A stretch of 64,000 bases of DNA from the NCBI GenBank assembly GCA_003054495.1, contig CP028514.1, positions 608,501 to 672,500 of the forward strand, written 5' to 3'. The translations under genes were made by a program, and so were the position numbers. This stretch comes from Carboxydocella thermautotrophica (GTDB lineage Bacteria > Bacillota > GCA-003054495 > Carboxydocellales > Carboxydocellaceae). Of this stretch, positions 1-8,545 are shown piece by piece. Under the pieces are notes generated by a model, which saw nothing but the letters and a program-made list of their open reading frames with translations, had not been told where the DNA came from and did not search any database. The number at the start of each line of letters is the position of its first letter. Within the stretch, counting starts at the first letter, position 1.

Positions 1-1
1 A

Positions 2-379
2 GAGCTGATGCGGGAAGTGCAGCAAAAATCCGAGCTTTATCGCCTGACCGGCGGTGTACACAGTGCGGCTCTCTGTCAGGGCCGGGAAATTTTGCTTTTC
101 CGTGAAGATGTGGGCCGGCACAATGCGGCTGACAAAATTATGGGCTATTGTTTCCGCCACCGCATTCCTATGGAGGATAAAGTCCTCCTGACCAGTGGCC
201 GCATTTCCTCGGAAATCCTGCTGAAAGCGGCCAAAATGGGAATCGGGGCCATTGTCTCCCGCTCAGCACCTACTGACCTGGCCCTGCAGCTGGCAGAAGA
301 ACTGGGTATAACGGTGATCGGATTTGTGCGCGGCAGCCGCATGAATATCTATACCAATGCAGAGCAGGTGATAGAATGA
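2..379 (+). CDS. fdhD: Formate dehydrogenase accessory sulfurtransferase FdhD, 3' part
   Basis: This is the C-terminal part of FdhD. The protein passes sulfur from a cysteine desulfurase to the molybdenum cofactor of formate dehydrogenase, which is needed for activity. The frame is open to the left edge, so the start lies outside the window. The visible part holds the family's conserved core: TGGVHSAA, the REDVGRHNAADK segment, LLTSGRISSE, and the terminal RGSRMNIYTN. These motifs are typical and the assignment is secure. The stop codon overlaps the start of mobB by 4 bp (ATGA), which indicates translational coupling. Together the two genes point to molybdenum or tungsten cofactor use. No formate dehydrogenase subunit gene lies inside the window. 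Confidence 0.95.
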   Translation, partial: ELMREVQQKSELYRLTGGVHSAALCQGREILLFREDVGRHNAADKIMGYCFRHRIPMEDKVLLTSGRISSEILLKAAKMGIGAIVSRSAPTDLALQLAEELGITVIGFVRGSRMNIYTNAEQVIE

Positions 380-870
380 AAATACCGGTTCTGGCCTTTG
401 TCGGTACTTCCAATTCCGGCAAAACTACATTGTTAACCAAGATAGTTTCCCTTCTCAGCCAGCAGGGTTACCGGGTGGCAGTGGTTAAGCATCATCACCA
501 TCGTCCCCAGCTGGACCAGCCTGGGAAAGATACTTACCGCTACGCCGAGGCCGGGGCTCAGGTGGTGGTCAGTGCTTCCCCGGAAATGACGGCTTTTCTG
601 GAATACCGGCCGGAACCGCCCCTGGCAGCCATTCTGGAGAGGATAACAGATGTGGATATTATCCTGCTGGAAGGGTTTAAATGGGAACCGGTGCCCAAGG
701 TGGAAGTTATCCGCCGGGAGATAAGACAACATCTCATCTGTCAGCCTCAGGAATTAAAAGCAGTAGTGGGAGATATCATTTTTCCTGAACTGGATATACC
801 TCAGTTTGATATCAATGATACGGAAGGAGTGGCTCGGTGGCTGGTCGCCAGTTATCTAACCGCCAGTTAA
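376..870 (+). CDS. mobB: Molybdopterin-guanine dinucleotide biosynthesis protein B
   Basis: MobB is a small P-loop GTPase that assists MobA in attaching GMP to molybdopterin, giving the bis-MGD cofactor used by formate dehydrogenases. The protein has 164 residues, the normal length. The Walker A motif GTSNSGKTTLL lies at residues 10-20, followed by the family signature VVKHHHHRPQLDQPGKDT and, further on, LLEGFKWEPVPKVEV. The ATG start overlaps the fdhD stop, so the pair is probably co-translated. The next gene starts inside mobB, which extends the operon. The function is assigned from family motifs and from the fdhD context. Confidence 0.93.
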   Translation: MKIPVLAFVGTSNSGKTTLLTKIVSLLSQQGYRVAVVKHHHHRPQLDQPGKDTYRYAEAGAQVVVSASPEMTAFLEYRPEPPLAAILERITDVDIILLEGFKWEPVPKVEVIRREIRQHLICQPQELKAVVGDIIFPELDIPQFDINDTEGVARWLVASYLTAS

Positions 871-1508
871 CAGTTTTGCTGGTCAGTGGAGTTATTTTGC
901 TTGCTGCCATCTGGCTCTGGCCCTGGTTAAAAAACTTGACGGCGGCCCGTCTGGCCGCTACCGTCCTGGGTTGGGGCTGGGCGGGCAGGGTAGTAGTTTT
1001 TTTGCTGGCTTTATTACAGGGCTCGTTGCCTGTCATCCCCTTTTTTCTGCTCGCTTCCGGAGCCGGGCTGGCTTATGGATTCTGGCAGGGAGCTTTTCTG
1101 GTATGGAGCGGGGCCGTCCTGGGTTGCCTTTTGCCCTTTTATCTGGCGCGCTTCCTGGGCTACCAGTGGGCCCAGACCTATCTTGACAAAAAGGGCTGGC
1201 ACTTTCAGGCCAGACCAGCTTTTGGCTTCATGGCTGTTCTAACCGGCCGCCTGTTTCCCGTGGTACCTTCCTCGGTTATAAACATTCTGGCCGGTCTCAG
1301 CCCTCTTTCCGTCCCGGTGTTTCTGTCAGCTACCGCCCTGGGTAAATTGCCCTGGACCTTGATGTATGCTGGTCTGGGGCGACTGCTGACTAAAGGAGAG
1401 CTGCCTCTCGGTTATATCCTGGTAGTTGTCAGCTTTTTGCTTATCGGCTTTACTCTTGTCTACCTGAAGTATCAAAAAAACCGCTTACTCCGGGAAAAAC
1501 CGGAATAA
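837..1508 (+). CDS. TVP38/TMEM64 (VTT domain) family membrane protein
   Basis: This is an integral membrane protein of 223 residues. It has an N-terminal hydrophobic helix, a reentrant region around LPVIPFFLLASGAGLAYG, and the VTT-domain signature near GRLFPVVPSSVINILAGL. The family is related to DedA and is linked to lipid scrambling or transport and envelope homeostasis; its substrate cannot be read from sequence. The chosen start is a GTG with AAGGAG 7 bases upstream. It overlaps the 3' end of mobB by 34 bp, which suggests translational coupling although no functional link to cofactor synthesis is evident. Transcription ends at the strong hairpin right behind the gene. Confidence 0.85.
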   Translation: MAGRQLSNRQLTVLLVSGVILLAAIWLWPWLKNLTAARLAATVLGWGWAGRVVVFLLALLQGSLPVIPFFLLASGAGLAYGFWQGAFLVWSGAVLGCLLPFYLARFLGYQWAQTYLDKKGWHFQARPAFGFMAVLTGRLFPVVPSSVINILAGLSPLSVPVFLSATALGKLPWTLMYAGLGRLLTKGELPLGYILVVVSFLLIGFTLVYLKYQKNRLLREKPE

Positions 1509-1519
1509 GCGGTTTTTTT
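1474..1519. terminator. Bidirectional rho-independent terminator
   Basis: A near-perfect inverted repeat has arms at 1474-1493 and 1500-1519 and a 6-base loop (GAAAAA). The GC-rich core is flanked by an A7 tract on the left and a T7 tract on the right, so it can end transcription of both the convergent VTT gene (+) and the universal stress gene (-). It overlaps the last codons of the VTT gene and reaches the stop of the stress gene. Confidence 0.93.
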
Positions 1520-1949
1520 ACTTGACGATCAGCACCGGACAGGGGGCCAGGTGGGCTACTTTACTGCTGATACTGCCCATAAACAGGCCTTTGACTGCTC
1601 CCAGCCCCCGGCTGCCCACTACAATCATATCATAGCCTTCATATTCTGCCACCTTGCAGATAACGGTAGCCGGGTGACCATATTTGCTCAGGGTTTGTAC
1701 TTCAAAGCCATCAATGCGGAAGAAATCCCGGGCCCGGGCCAGCACGGTTTCAGCATTGATGCGAGCCTGTTCCTCGAAGACAGCGGGGCTGATTTCCCCG
1801 GCCTGATGGGCCAGAACATTGTTGGGAATATCAATAACATAGAGAACTGTTATTGCCAGGCTATCATTGAGCCGCAATAAATCCTTGACGGCTTTCAGGG
1901 CTTTATCAGAGTGGCGCGACCCGTCCACTGCCACCAGGATTTTTTTCAT
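1518..1949 (-). CDS. Universal stress protein, UspA family
   Basis: This single-domain UspA protein has 143 residues, the usual length. The N-terminal KILVAVDGSRHSDKAL motif and the C-terminal nucleotide-binding signature GSRGLGAVKGLFMGSISSKV (G-2x-G-9x-G-S) both match ATP-binding Usp proteins. Such proteins help survival under stress or growth arrest. It stands alone on the minus strand, convergent to the VTT gene and sharing its terminator. A GGAGGG ribosome site precedes the ATG. The family call is firm; the specific role is unknown. Confidence 0.92.
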   Translation of the reverse strand: MKKILVAVDGSRHSDKALKAVKDLLRLNDSLAITVLYVIDIPNNVLAHQAGEISPAVFEEQARINAETVLARARDFFRIDGFEVQTLSKYGHPATVICKVAEYEGYDMIVVGSRGLGAVKGLFMGSISSKVAHLAPCPVLIVK

Positions 1950-2067
1950 AGGCTATCCCTCCGCTTCAGCTTATTAATATTATCTTAGCCGCTCAGGGAG
2001 AAAATTACAAGCGGGAAAGCAATTGTATGAATATTTGATAAATTACGGCGATTGGCCGCTATCTTTA

Positions 2068-2096
2068 TTGTAATCTTTGACAGGTTGTGGTATAAT
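2068..2096 (+). promoter_or_regulatory. Sigma-A-type promoter of secG
   Basis: TTGTAA at 2068-2073 and TATAAT at 2091-2096 are separated by 17 bp, and TGG directly before the -10 makes it an extended -10 element. Transcription would start near 2103, with the ribosome site AGGAGGTGAT about 35 bases further on. Confidence 0.7.
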
Positions 2097-2148
2097 GTTG
2101 CCAGCAATTTAACATGCTATTACTGTCCTTTGGATAGGAGGTGATTAT

Positions 2149-2379
2149 GTGCTAAAAGGTGTGCTCACAGCAGTTCACGTACTATTGTCCCTGGCTTTGA
2201 TCGCCACTGTTCTTCTCCAGTCGGGCCGCAGTGCCGGTTTATCTGGAGCTATCGCCGGTGGGGCCGAGTCCATTCTGGGGAAGAAAAAGGGATTGGATGA
2301 ACTACTGCACAAGCTAACCACCTTTGTAGCCATCGGTTTCATGGTGACTTCACTGGTTCTGGTTATCTTGTCCAAGTAG
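2149..2379 (+). CDS. secG: Preprotein translocase subunit SecG
   Basis: SecG is the small accessory subunit of the SecYEG protein-conducting channel. This protein has 76 residues and the family's two transmembrane helices, roughly residues 3-20 and 53-73. Between them is the conserved segment with LLQSGRSAGLSGAIAGGAES. The start is a GTG preceded by a very strong ribosome site (AGGAGGTGAT); a nearby ATG at 2147 is out of frame. It has its own promoter upstream, and hppA follows 35 bp downstream without an obvious terminator, so the two may be co-transcribed. Confidence 0.93.
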   Translation: MLKGVLTAVHVLLSLALIATVLLQSGRSAGLSGAIAGGAESILGKKKGLDELLHKLTTFVAIGFMVTSLVLVILSK

Positions 2380-2414
2380 AAAAATCCCAAGGAACATAGG
2401 GACGAGGAGGGCGA

Positions 2415-4463
2415 GTGCAGGTGTCTTTACTCAATTCTGTGTGGGCTATCGTAGCAGGTTTGCTCGGTTTGGCTTTTGCCGGTTATCTGGCAGCCAGTGT
2501 TCTGAAAGAACCCCAGGGAACCGAGCGCATGAAAGAACTGTCCCAGGCTATTTTTGAAGGGGCAATGGCCTATCTCAACCGGCAGTACAAAACCCTGATT
2601 CCTTTTGCGGCTGTTATCTTCCTGGCCTTATTCTTTACTCGTGGGCAATCCTATGCTGTCTCCTTCCTGGTAGGGGCAGTCTTTTCCGCTCTGGCCGGTT
2701 ATGCCGGTATGACCATTGCTACCAAATCCAATGCCCGGACTACCCAGGCCTGTATCGAAGGGCTGGACAAAGGGCTGAGCGTGGCTTTCCGCGGTGGCGC
2801 GGTGATGGGGATGTCCGTTGCCGGTCTGGGGCTGTTTGGTGTGTCCATTCTCTATTATTTTTATGGTGATCCGGAACTGATTGACCCCTTTGCCTTTGGG
2901 GCCAGTGCGATCGCTCTGTTTGCCCGGGTCGGTGGTGGTATCTACACCAAGGCAGCTGACGTGGGGGCTGACCTGGTGGGTAAAGTAGAAGCCGGGATTC
3001 CGGAGGATGACCCGCGCAACCCGGCGGTTATCGCTGACAACGTTGGTGACAACGTAGGGGACACCGCCGGTATGGGTGCAGACCTCTACGAGTCCTATGC
3101 AGCGACTACTATTGCTGCCATGTTGATCGGGGCTACTTCCATGGAAGGCGAGCTGAAAATCGCCGGCGTTATCTTCCCGCTGCTGGTGGGTGCAGCTGGT
3201 TTGATCGCTTCCATCATCGCCAGCTTCTTTGTCAAGATGGGCCCCGATGGCAACCCGCAGGCTGCCTTGAATAAAGGTTTGTGGGGTACCAATATCATCA
3301 CCGGTATTGCTACCTGGTTCCTGGCCAGCTCACCGGAATTCTTCGGCAAGTTCACCGAGAAATCCGATACCTTCCCCCTGGGAATGCCTCTGGGTATCTT
3401 CCTGGCGGTAGTAGCGGGTCTGGTGGTCAATGTTGCTATCGGTTATATCACTGAATACTACACCTCCTATCAAAAGGCTCCGGCCAGGGAAATTGCAGAA
3501 TCCTCCCAGACCGGCCCGGCTACTAATATCATCAGCGGTCTGGCTGTAGGTCTTAAGAGTACCATGTTGCCCATTTTGGTCATCGTAGCGGCGACCTTTA
3601 TTGCCCATAACCTGGCTGGCATCTATGGTATCGCTATGGCAGCTATGGGCATGCTCTGTACAGCCGGCATGGTGGTAGCCATCGACTCCTTTGGTCCGGT
3701 GGCGGACAATGCCGGTGGTATTGCGGAAATGGCGGAACTGGGTCCGGAAGTGCGGAAGAAAACCGACAAGCTGGATGCTGTTGGGAACACCACTGCTGCT
3801 GTGGCCAAGGGTTTTGCTATCGGTTCGGCGGCTCTGACCGCCCTGGCGCTGTTCAATGCCTTTGCTGAAAAGGTAATATCTGCCGGCAAGATTCAGGGCG
3901 AATTTGCACTGAACTTGCTGGAGCCCACTATCGTTATCGGTCTCTTTATCGGTGCAGCTGTACCTTTCCTCTTCTGCGCCCTGGCCATGAAGGCTGTGGG
4001 CACTGCCGCCTTTGAAATGATCGGGGAAGTGCGGCGGCAGTTCCGGGAAATTCCCGGCCTGATGGAAGGTAAAGCCAAGCCCGATTATGCTCGCTGCGTG
4101 GATATCAGTACCAAGGCTGCGATTAAGCAAATGATCGCTCCTGGCCTGCTGGCTGTGGTCAGTCCCCTGGTTGTTGGCTTTATCCTGGGAGCCAAGGCTC
4201 TGGGTGGTTTCCTGGCTGGAACGACTGTGGCCGGGGTGTTGCTGGCCATCTTTATGGCTAACTCCGGTGGCGCCTGGGACAATGCCAAGAAATACATCGA
4301 GACCGGACAGTATGGTGGTAAGGGTTCTGATGCCCATAAAGCCGCTGTTATCGGGGACACTGTCGGTGACCCCTTCAAGGACACTGCAGGTCCTTCCTTG
4401 AACGCTTTGATCAAGGTTACCGGTACTATCTCCTTGATCATTGCGCCTTTCCTGAATCTGTAA
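2415..4463 (+). CDS. hppA: Membrane-bound ion-pumping pyrophosphatase
   Basis: This integral membrane pyrophosphatase couples hydrolysis of PPi to outward pumping of H+ or Na+. The protein has 682 residues, about 16 predicted helices, and the Asp-rich substrate loops that bind Mg-PPi: [31 protein letters not shown] and, near the C-terminus, [14 protein letters not shown]. The motif GNTTAA carries Ala where K+-independent enzymes carry Lys, so a K+-dependent enzyme is expected. Ion choice (H+ or Na+) cannot be decided by eye. The start used is a GTG behind GAGGAGGG; a second GTG 6 bases later is possible. The enzyme would save energy from biosynthetic PPi in an energy-limited anaerobe. Confidence 0.95.
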   Translation: MQVSLLNSVWAIVAGLLGLAFAGYLAASVLKEPQGTERMKELSQAIFEGAMAYLNRQYKTLIPFAAVIFLALFFTRGQSYAVSFLVGAVFSALAGYAGMTIATKSNARTTQACIEGLDKGLSVAFRGGAVMGMSVAGLGLFGVSILYYFYGDPELIDPFAFGASAIALFARVGGGIYTKAADVGADLVGKVEAGIPEDDPRNPAVIADNVGDNVGDTAGMGADLYESYAATTIAAMLIGATSMEGELKIAGVIFPLLVGAAGLIASIIASFFVKMGPDGNPQAALNKGLWGTNIITGIATWFLASSPEFFGKFTEKSDTFPLGMPLGIFLAVVAGLVVNVAIGYITEYYTSYQKAPAREIAESSQTGPATNIISGLAVGLKSTMLPILVIVAATFIAHNLAGIYGIAMAAMGMLCTAGMVVAIDSFGPVADNAGGIAEMAELGPEVRKKTDKLDAVGNTTAAVAKGFAIGSAALTALALFNAFAEKVISAGKIQGEFALNLLEPTIVIGLFIGAAVPFLFCALAMKAVGTAAFEMIGEVRRQFREIPGLMEGKAKPDYARCVDISTKAAIKQMIAPGLLAVVSPLVVGFILGAKALGGFLAGTTVAGVLLAIFMANSGGAWDNAKKYIETGQYGGKGSDAHKAAVIGDTVGDPFKDTAGPSLNALIKVTGTISLIIAPFLNL

Positions 4464-4500
4464 TTCAGATTGATTTTAATACGATTTGAGTTAAGAAAAG

Positions 4501-4543
4501 GGCACTTTGTTTGCTAGTTAAGCAAGGCAAAGTGCCTTTTTTA
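4501..4543 (+). terminator. Terminator of hppA
   Basis: The arms GGCACTTTG and CAAAGTGCC pair, with an additional inner stem TTGCT/AGCAA, followed by a run of six T. It ends the secG-hppA unit 37 bp after the hppA stop. Confidence 0.88.
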
Positions 4544-4604
4544 TTTCATAACCGGTCTACTGCCAATCCGTTAAAGTCAAAAAAGTCTATTGGAGTGAGG
4601 TTAG

Positions 4605-5816
4605 GTGGGGGACAAAAATTTCTTTAATATCCAGAAACAATTGTTAACTCTCTATCTATGTATAGCAGTGGGGGGGATAGGTATGGGAGTAGTTATTCCT
4701 CTTATCCCTCTGACCCTGCGGGACCAGGGAATAAGTACAACAACTATCGGGCTAATCGCAACCACTATGTCGGTGAGCGGAGCTCTGTTTGCAGTACCCA
4801 TCGGAAAACTGGTAGATAAGTTCGGCAGCAAGGTTGTTCTGCTGACAGGTTTGGCTATCTACGGGGTTTGTATGCTGATTTTTCCCTTTGCGAAAACAAT
4901 AATTTCTTATTATATAATAAGAGCTATTGAAGGTATTGGCTGGGCTGCTATATGGGTAGGAACCGAAACTATAATTAACCTGTTGAGTAGTCCGGAAGAC
5001 CGGATTCGTAACCTTGGTTTATATGGGGTATTTACCGGTTTGGGAATCGGTGTAGGGCCTCTCCTGGGAATGACTGGAGTGGAAAGGTTCGGTAATTATT
5101 TTCCATTTATAATATCCTTTGTCATTTCCCTCCTGGCCATGTTGATGGTCCTCTTTTTTGTGGAGAACATTAAGGCGAGCTATAAGAAAGAAAAACAGGT
5201 GGATAGTTATTTAATTTTAGGGTTAATCCAACTTCCCTTACTGGCTGCTTTTCTTTATGGAGTAACCGAAACAACGGTAACCTCTTTTCTGTCCCTTTAT
5301 CTCCGTGAACTAGGTCTTAACAGTGTTGAGACGGGGACAATTATTACCATCTTTGTGCTGGGGGGAATTGCAGTACCTCCCTTAGTGGGATTCTTTGTCA
5401 AGGGTTTAAACAAGTTTATTATACTTTTGGCTGCGGGTTTAAGTTTGACGACATGTACTCTGGCCTTCCCCTGGTTTAAAACTTCTCTATTATTGAACGG
5501 GGGAACCTTGATTCTTGGTGGCAGTGCGGGGCTTTTATATGTAACGGCCTTGTCTATAATAGGTGACCGAGTTGACAGAAGCCACATGGGCACAGGCAAC
5601 GCTTTGTTTACCAGTTTGTATGGGATAGGAAGTATTGTTGGTCCGATAACGGGAGGAGTCAGTTACCAGTATTTCGGGCCCAGGTTTATATTTTATCAGA
5701 TTGCTGCCATGGCTGCAGTTGGCTTGATTCTTATATTGATAATCAGGTTAACTAGTTTGATTTACCGTAAAGTTTTAGACGAAAAAGAGGCTATTGGCAA
5801 GGGACGTGAGTCTTAG
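4605..5816 (+). CDS. MFS family transporter
   Basis: This is a major facilitator superfamily permease of 403 residues with 12 predicted helices. The loop 2-3 motif GKLVDKFGSKVV (the family A motif, G-x3-D-x2-G-x-K/R) is clear, as is the helix 5 segment GVFTGLGIGVGPLLG. The N-terminal layout (PLIPLTLRDQGIS) resembles drug or sugar efflux members, but no substrate can be assigned. The start is a GTG with GGAGTGAGG upstream. Its codon use is visibly richer in A+T (many ATA, TTA, ATT codons) than neighbouring genes, and it is isolated between terminators, so acquisition by transfer is possible. Confidence 0.88.
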   Translation: MGDKNFFNIQKQLLTLYLCIAVGGIGMGVVIPLIPLTLRDQGISTTTIGLIATTMSVSGALFAVPIGKLVDKFGSKVVLLTGLAIYGVCMLIFPFAKTIISYYIIRAIEGIGWAAIWVGTETIINLLSSPEDRIRNLGLYGVFTGLGIGVGPLLGMTGVERFGNYFPFIISFVISLLAMLMVLFFVENIKASYKKEKQVDSYLILGLIQLPLLAAFLYGVTETTVTSFLSLYLRELGLNSVETGTIITIFVLGGIAVPPLVGFFVKGLNKFIILLAAGLSLTTCTLAFPWFKTSLLLNGGTLILGGSAGLLYVTALSIIGDRVDRSHMGTGNALFTSLYGIGSIVGPITGGVSYQYFGPRFIFYQIAAMAAVGLILILIIRLTSLIYRKVLDEKEAIGKGRES

Positions 5817-5938
5817 GGGCGGTCTGACCGGTTTGAATTTTGCTCGTAATTATGGTTCTTTGAAGACCTACCACTTGTTCTATTTTCCCTCCTTGTCCCA
5901 TAAGATGTAATGGACAATCTATTGGGAGGGGAAAGACA

Positions 5939-6547
5939 ATGAAACAGAAACTGGCCTTAATAATGATGCTGGTTCTGTTGCTGACAGTAACCAGCGGCTG
6001 CAATGGCGTCAAGGGGGCTCTGGCCTACCTGCTGGGCAGCAAGCCAGTAGCAACACAGCCTCAGCAGGGGGAAGAAAAACCCCTCTGGCTGGGAAAGCCG
6101 GAAGAGGCTCAAAAAACTGTGCCGCAATTAAAAGAAGTACTGGTGTATTTCCCGGATGCCCGGGGGCAGCTAATCGCAGAACAGCGGCAGGTGGACAAAA
6201 ATCAGGGGATCGGCAAAGGAGCGCTGCTGGAATTGCTCAAAGGGCCCAAACAACATGGGTTATATCCGGCGGTACCGGCAGGGACGAAATTGCTGGGATT
6301 GAAAATACAGCAGGATGGGCTGGCGGTGGTTGATTTTTCCCGGGACCTGAAAGCTAATTTTAAAGGCGGCAGCCAGCAGGAAATTACCACCCTCTGGAGT
6401 ATTGTAAATACTTTGGGGCAGTTCCCTACTGTCAAAAAGGTACAAATTCTGGTTGAGGGTCAAATCATTGAAACTTTAGGCGGGCATGTGGAAATCAATC
6501 AGCCCTTAGAACCTGATCAGACATTAGTTCCGGCAGGAAAAAATTAG
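5939..6547 (+). CDS. GerMN-domain lipoprotein
   Basis: This secreted lipoprotein has 202 residues. A hydrophobic signal sequence ends in the lipobox VTSGC at about residues 17-21. A Pro/Gln-rich linker follows, then a GerMN domain (about residues 65-185) with the typical start LKEVLVYFPDARGQLIAEQR and the GALLELLKGP segment. GerMN proteins take part in spore formation and germination; GerM of Bacillus helps septal peptidoglycan work during engulfment. The gene is followed by a cell-wall amidase, which fits a role in spore envelope remodelling. A GGGAGGGG ribosome site precedes the ATG. Confidence 0.87.
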   Translation: MKQKLALIMMLVLLLTVTSGCNGVKGALAYLLGSKPVATQPQQGEEKPLWLGKPEEAQKTVPQLKEVLVYFPDARGQLIAEQRQVDKNQGIGKGALLELLKGPKQHGLYPAVPAGTKLLGLKIQQDGLAVVDFSRDLKANFKGGSQQEITTLWSIVNTLGQFPTVKKVQILVEGQIIETLGGHVEINQPLEPDQTLVPAGKN

Positions 6548-6565
6548 GCCGCAAGGCCTTTTTTC
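6546..6565 (+). terminator. Terminator after the GerMN lipoprotein gene
   Basis: A short GGCC-GCAA-GGCC hairpin with a GNRA-type loop is followed by six T. It overlaps the stop codon of the lipoprotein gene. Confidence 0.75.
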
Positions 6566-6645
6566 TATTTTTCTGGCAGGAAAATAGCGAAGCTTGTAGA
6601 AGTTTTAACAAAATGGCTAATCTGTGAGCGAAGAGGGGGAGGAGA

Positions 6646-8388
6646 ATGACAAAAACTCGCAAGATTTTTCATCTTCTGCTATTCATTTCCCTGTTCTGGC
6701 TGTTATTGCCAGGTTGGGCCATAGCCAGCGGTACAGCAACGGTAACGGGGACAAAGCTGAATATTCGCCAGTTTCCCTCGACAACAGCAAAAATTCTTGG
6801 GCAAGTCAAAAAGGGGGACAAGCTACCGGTTTTCAGTCAAAAAGGAGATTGGCTGCAGGTCAAATTTGGCAAACAAACAGGCTGGGTTTTTAAAAGTCTG
6901 GTTAGTTATCAGGCGGCTAATTCCCAGACCACTGCCGTTCGACCAGTACAACAGCAAACAACAACTTCTGGAACAGGCAGCAATTATGCGACAGTAACGG
7001 GGACAAAGCTGAATATTCGCCAGTTTCCCTCGACAACAGCAAAAATTCTTGGGCAAGTCAAAAAGGGGGACAAGCTACCGGTTCTCAGTCAAAAAGGAGA
7101 CTGGCTGCAGGTCAAATTTGGCAAACAAACAGGCTGGGTTTTTAAAAGTCTGGTTAGTTATAAACTAGCTCAGCCGGAGGCAAAACCGGTTAACCAGGCT
7201 CCGGCTGCCGTGCAGAAAACAGTTTATGTAATCGCTACTACCGTCAATCTGCGGACTGGCCCGGGCACTAACTACGCCAAAGTAGGGGTAGCCAGACAGG
7301 GGCAGGAATTAAAGGTGGTCGCCCAGCAAAAAGCCAGTGACGGCAAGATATGGTACAAGCTGGCTAATAACGCCTGGGTAGCAGGCTGGCTGGTGCAGGA
7401 AAAACCGCAGGTAACGCCTGTCAGCAGTCAACCTCAGGACAAACCTGAGCCGGAACCGGTGCCAAACCTGCCGCCAGCTGAGCAGGGCCTTTATATTGAC
7501 ATCAGGGCCATTAAAGAAGGGGATGGCACCAGGATTAAGGTTTATGCCAACAGCTCTGTTACCGATCAGGTAGTGCTGGAGAAACAGGATAGACAGTGGA
7601 AAGTGATACTGCCAGGGGCGAAATTGCTCAATCCTTTCGATGGGGCGGGACAAAGCTGGCCCGGGCTGGAATTACTCCAGGTCCAGCAGCTGGAAGATGA
7701 TGCTGCTGGGGTAGTGCTGACAGCAGTATATAGCAGTGTTTATGCTCCGGTGCTGATTCCCGGTCAGGATGGGCGCAGCCTGGAGATTCTGGTAGGTCTG
7801 GGCCGTCTGCAAGGACGCACGATTGTGATTGATCCAGGTCATGGTGGTACTGACCCCGGTGCCATCGGCGGGGTGCTGAAGGTTAAGGAAAAGGATGTAA
7901 ACCTGGCTATCGCCCAGCGGGTACGGCGGTATCTGGCGGAAGAAGGGGCCCAGGTCATCATGACCCGGGAAGGGGATACCTACCCAACCCTGGCGGAACG
8001 CTATACCCTGGCCAACGACCAGCAGGCCCAGCTCTTTGTGAGCATCCACGCCAATTCCAATACTAGCAGCAGTGTTTATGGTTCTGCTACCTATTACAAC
8101 AATGAAAACCGGACTTCTGAGGAAATTGCTGCCCGTCTCAAACTAGCGCAACTGATTCAGGAAGAGATTTTGAAAATCCCAGAGCGCAAGGCCTTTGGAG
8201 CCAATAATGGCGTCTGGCTGGACAGCAGGGGCCTGGCGGTTTTGCGCGGCACCAGGATGCCCAGTGTGCTGGTAGAAACGGCCTTCCTCAGCAATCCTAC
8301 CGAGGAGCAGCTCCTTAATGATCCCGGTTTTCAGGACCAGATAGCCCGGGCCATTGCCCAGGGAATAATTCGCTATTTCACGGAATAA
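6646..8388 (+). CDS. N-acetylmuramoyl-L-alanine amidase with three SH3b domains
   Basis: This secreted peptidoglycan hydrolase has 580 residues. In order it has a signal peptide (about 1-28), two almost identical SH3b domains (about 33-88 and 117-172), a third divergent SH3b domain (about 192-255), a Pro-rich linker, an AMIN-like beta domain (about 281-385) and an Amidase_3 catalytic domain (about 391-578). The zinc and catalytic residues are present: His in VIDPGHGGTDPG, Glu in VKEKDVNLAI, His in LFVSIHANS, and Glu in VLVETAFLSN. It cleaves the amide bond between MurNAc and L-Ala. The SH3b domains probably hold it on the wall. Its position after a GerMN protein suggests a sporulation or cell-separation role. 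A GGGGGAGGAG site precedes the ATG. Confidence 0.94.
   Translation: MTKTRKIFHLLLFISLFWLLLPGWAIASGTATVTGTKLNIRQFPSTTAKILGQVKKGDKLPVFSQKGDWLQVKFGKQTGWVFKSLVSYQAANSQTTAVRPVQQQTTTSGTGSNYATVTGTKLNIRQFPSTTAKILGQVKKGDKLPVLSQKGDWLQVKFGKQTGWVFKSLVSYKLAQPEAKPVNQAPAAVQKTVYVIATTVNLRTGPGTNYAKVGVARQGQELKVVAQQKASDGKIWYKLANNAWVAGWLVQEKPQVTPVSSQPQDKPEPEPVPNLPPAEQGLYIDIRAIKEGDGTRIKVYANSSVTDQVVLEKQDRQWKVILPGAKLLNPFDGAGQSWPGLELLQVQQLEDDAAGVVLTAVYSSVYAPVLIPGQDGRSLEILVGLGRLQGRTIVIDPGHGGTDPGAIGGVLKVKEKDVNLAIAQRVRRYLAEEGAQVIMTREGDTYPTLAERYTLANDQQAQLFVSIHANSNTSSSVYGSATYYNNENRTSEEIAARLKLAQLIQEEILKIPERKAFGANNGVWLDSRGLAVLRGTRMPSVLVETAFLSNPTEEQLLNDPGFQDQIARAIAQGIIRYFTE
6742..7161 (+). repeat. Recent direct duplication of an SH3b-coding segment
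   Basis: Two 168-bp copies lie at 6742-6909 and 6994-7161, in frame and 252 bp apart. I count only two base differences between them (one Phe/Leu change, one silent). The flanking linker sequence differs. Near identity at the DNA level means a very recent duplication or continuing gene conversion. Confidence 0.95.
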
Positions 8389-8399
8389 GGGTTCATCAG

Positions 8400-8428
8400 C
8401 ACCTCTGTGCAGCAGAGGTGTTTTCTTT
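8400..8428 (+). terminator. Terminator of the amidase gene
   Basis: The arms CACCTCTG (8400-8407) and CAGAGGTG (8413-8420) enclose a 5-base loop and are followed by TTTTCTTTT. Confidence 0.88.
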
Positions 8429-8461
8429 TATTTTTGGTGCATATTATATTCAGAAAAAATT

Positions 8462-8520
8462 TTGCAGTTAGCAGGAAAAAGCCATAGACTTGTCGAATTG
8501 GACTAATACATTAGTCCAAT
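8462..8520 (+). promoter_or_regulatory. Promoter and palindromic GntR operator of the glutamate mutase operon
   Basis: TTGCAG (8462-8467) and TAGACT (8485-8490) with a 17-bp spacer form a plausible promoter. Directly downstream, at the expected transcription start, lies a perfect palindrome at 8497-8520. Its arms are ATTGGACTAAT and ATTAGTCCAAT with a 2-bp centre. The first gene behind it encodes a GntR-family regulator, so autoregulated repression of the whole operon is the simplest reading. The palindrome is seen directly; the binding partner is inferred. Confidence 0.78.
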
Positions 8521-8545
8521 GCTCCATTAGAAAGGTGGTGAAGGA

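Noticed and set aside
2077-2096. TTGACA with TATAAT before secG as promoter
   Set aside because: Only 8 bp separate them. The TTGTAA at 2068 with a 17-bp spacer is used instead.
3330-4337. 335-codon open frame antisense to hppA
   Set aside because: Low-complexity, His/Gln-rich product without family features; it is the complement of a clear hppA coding region.
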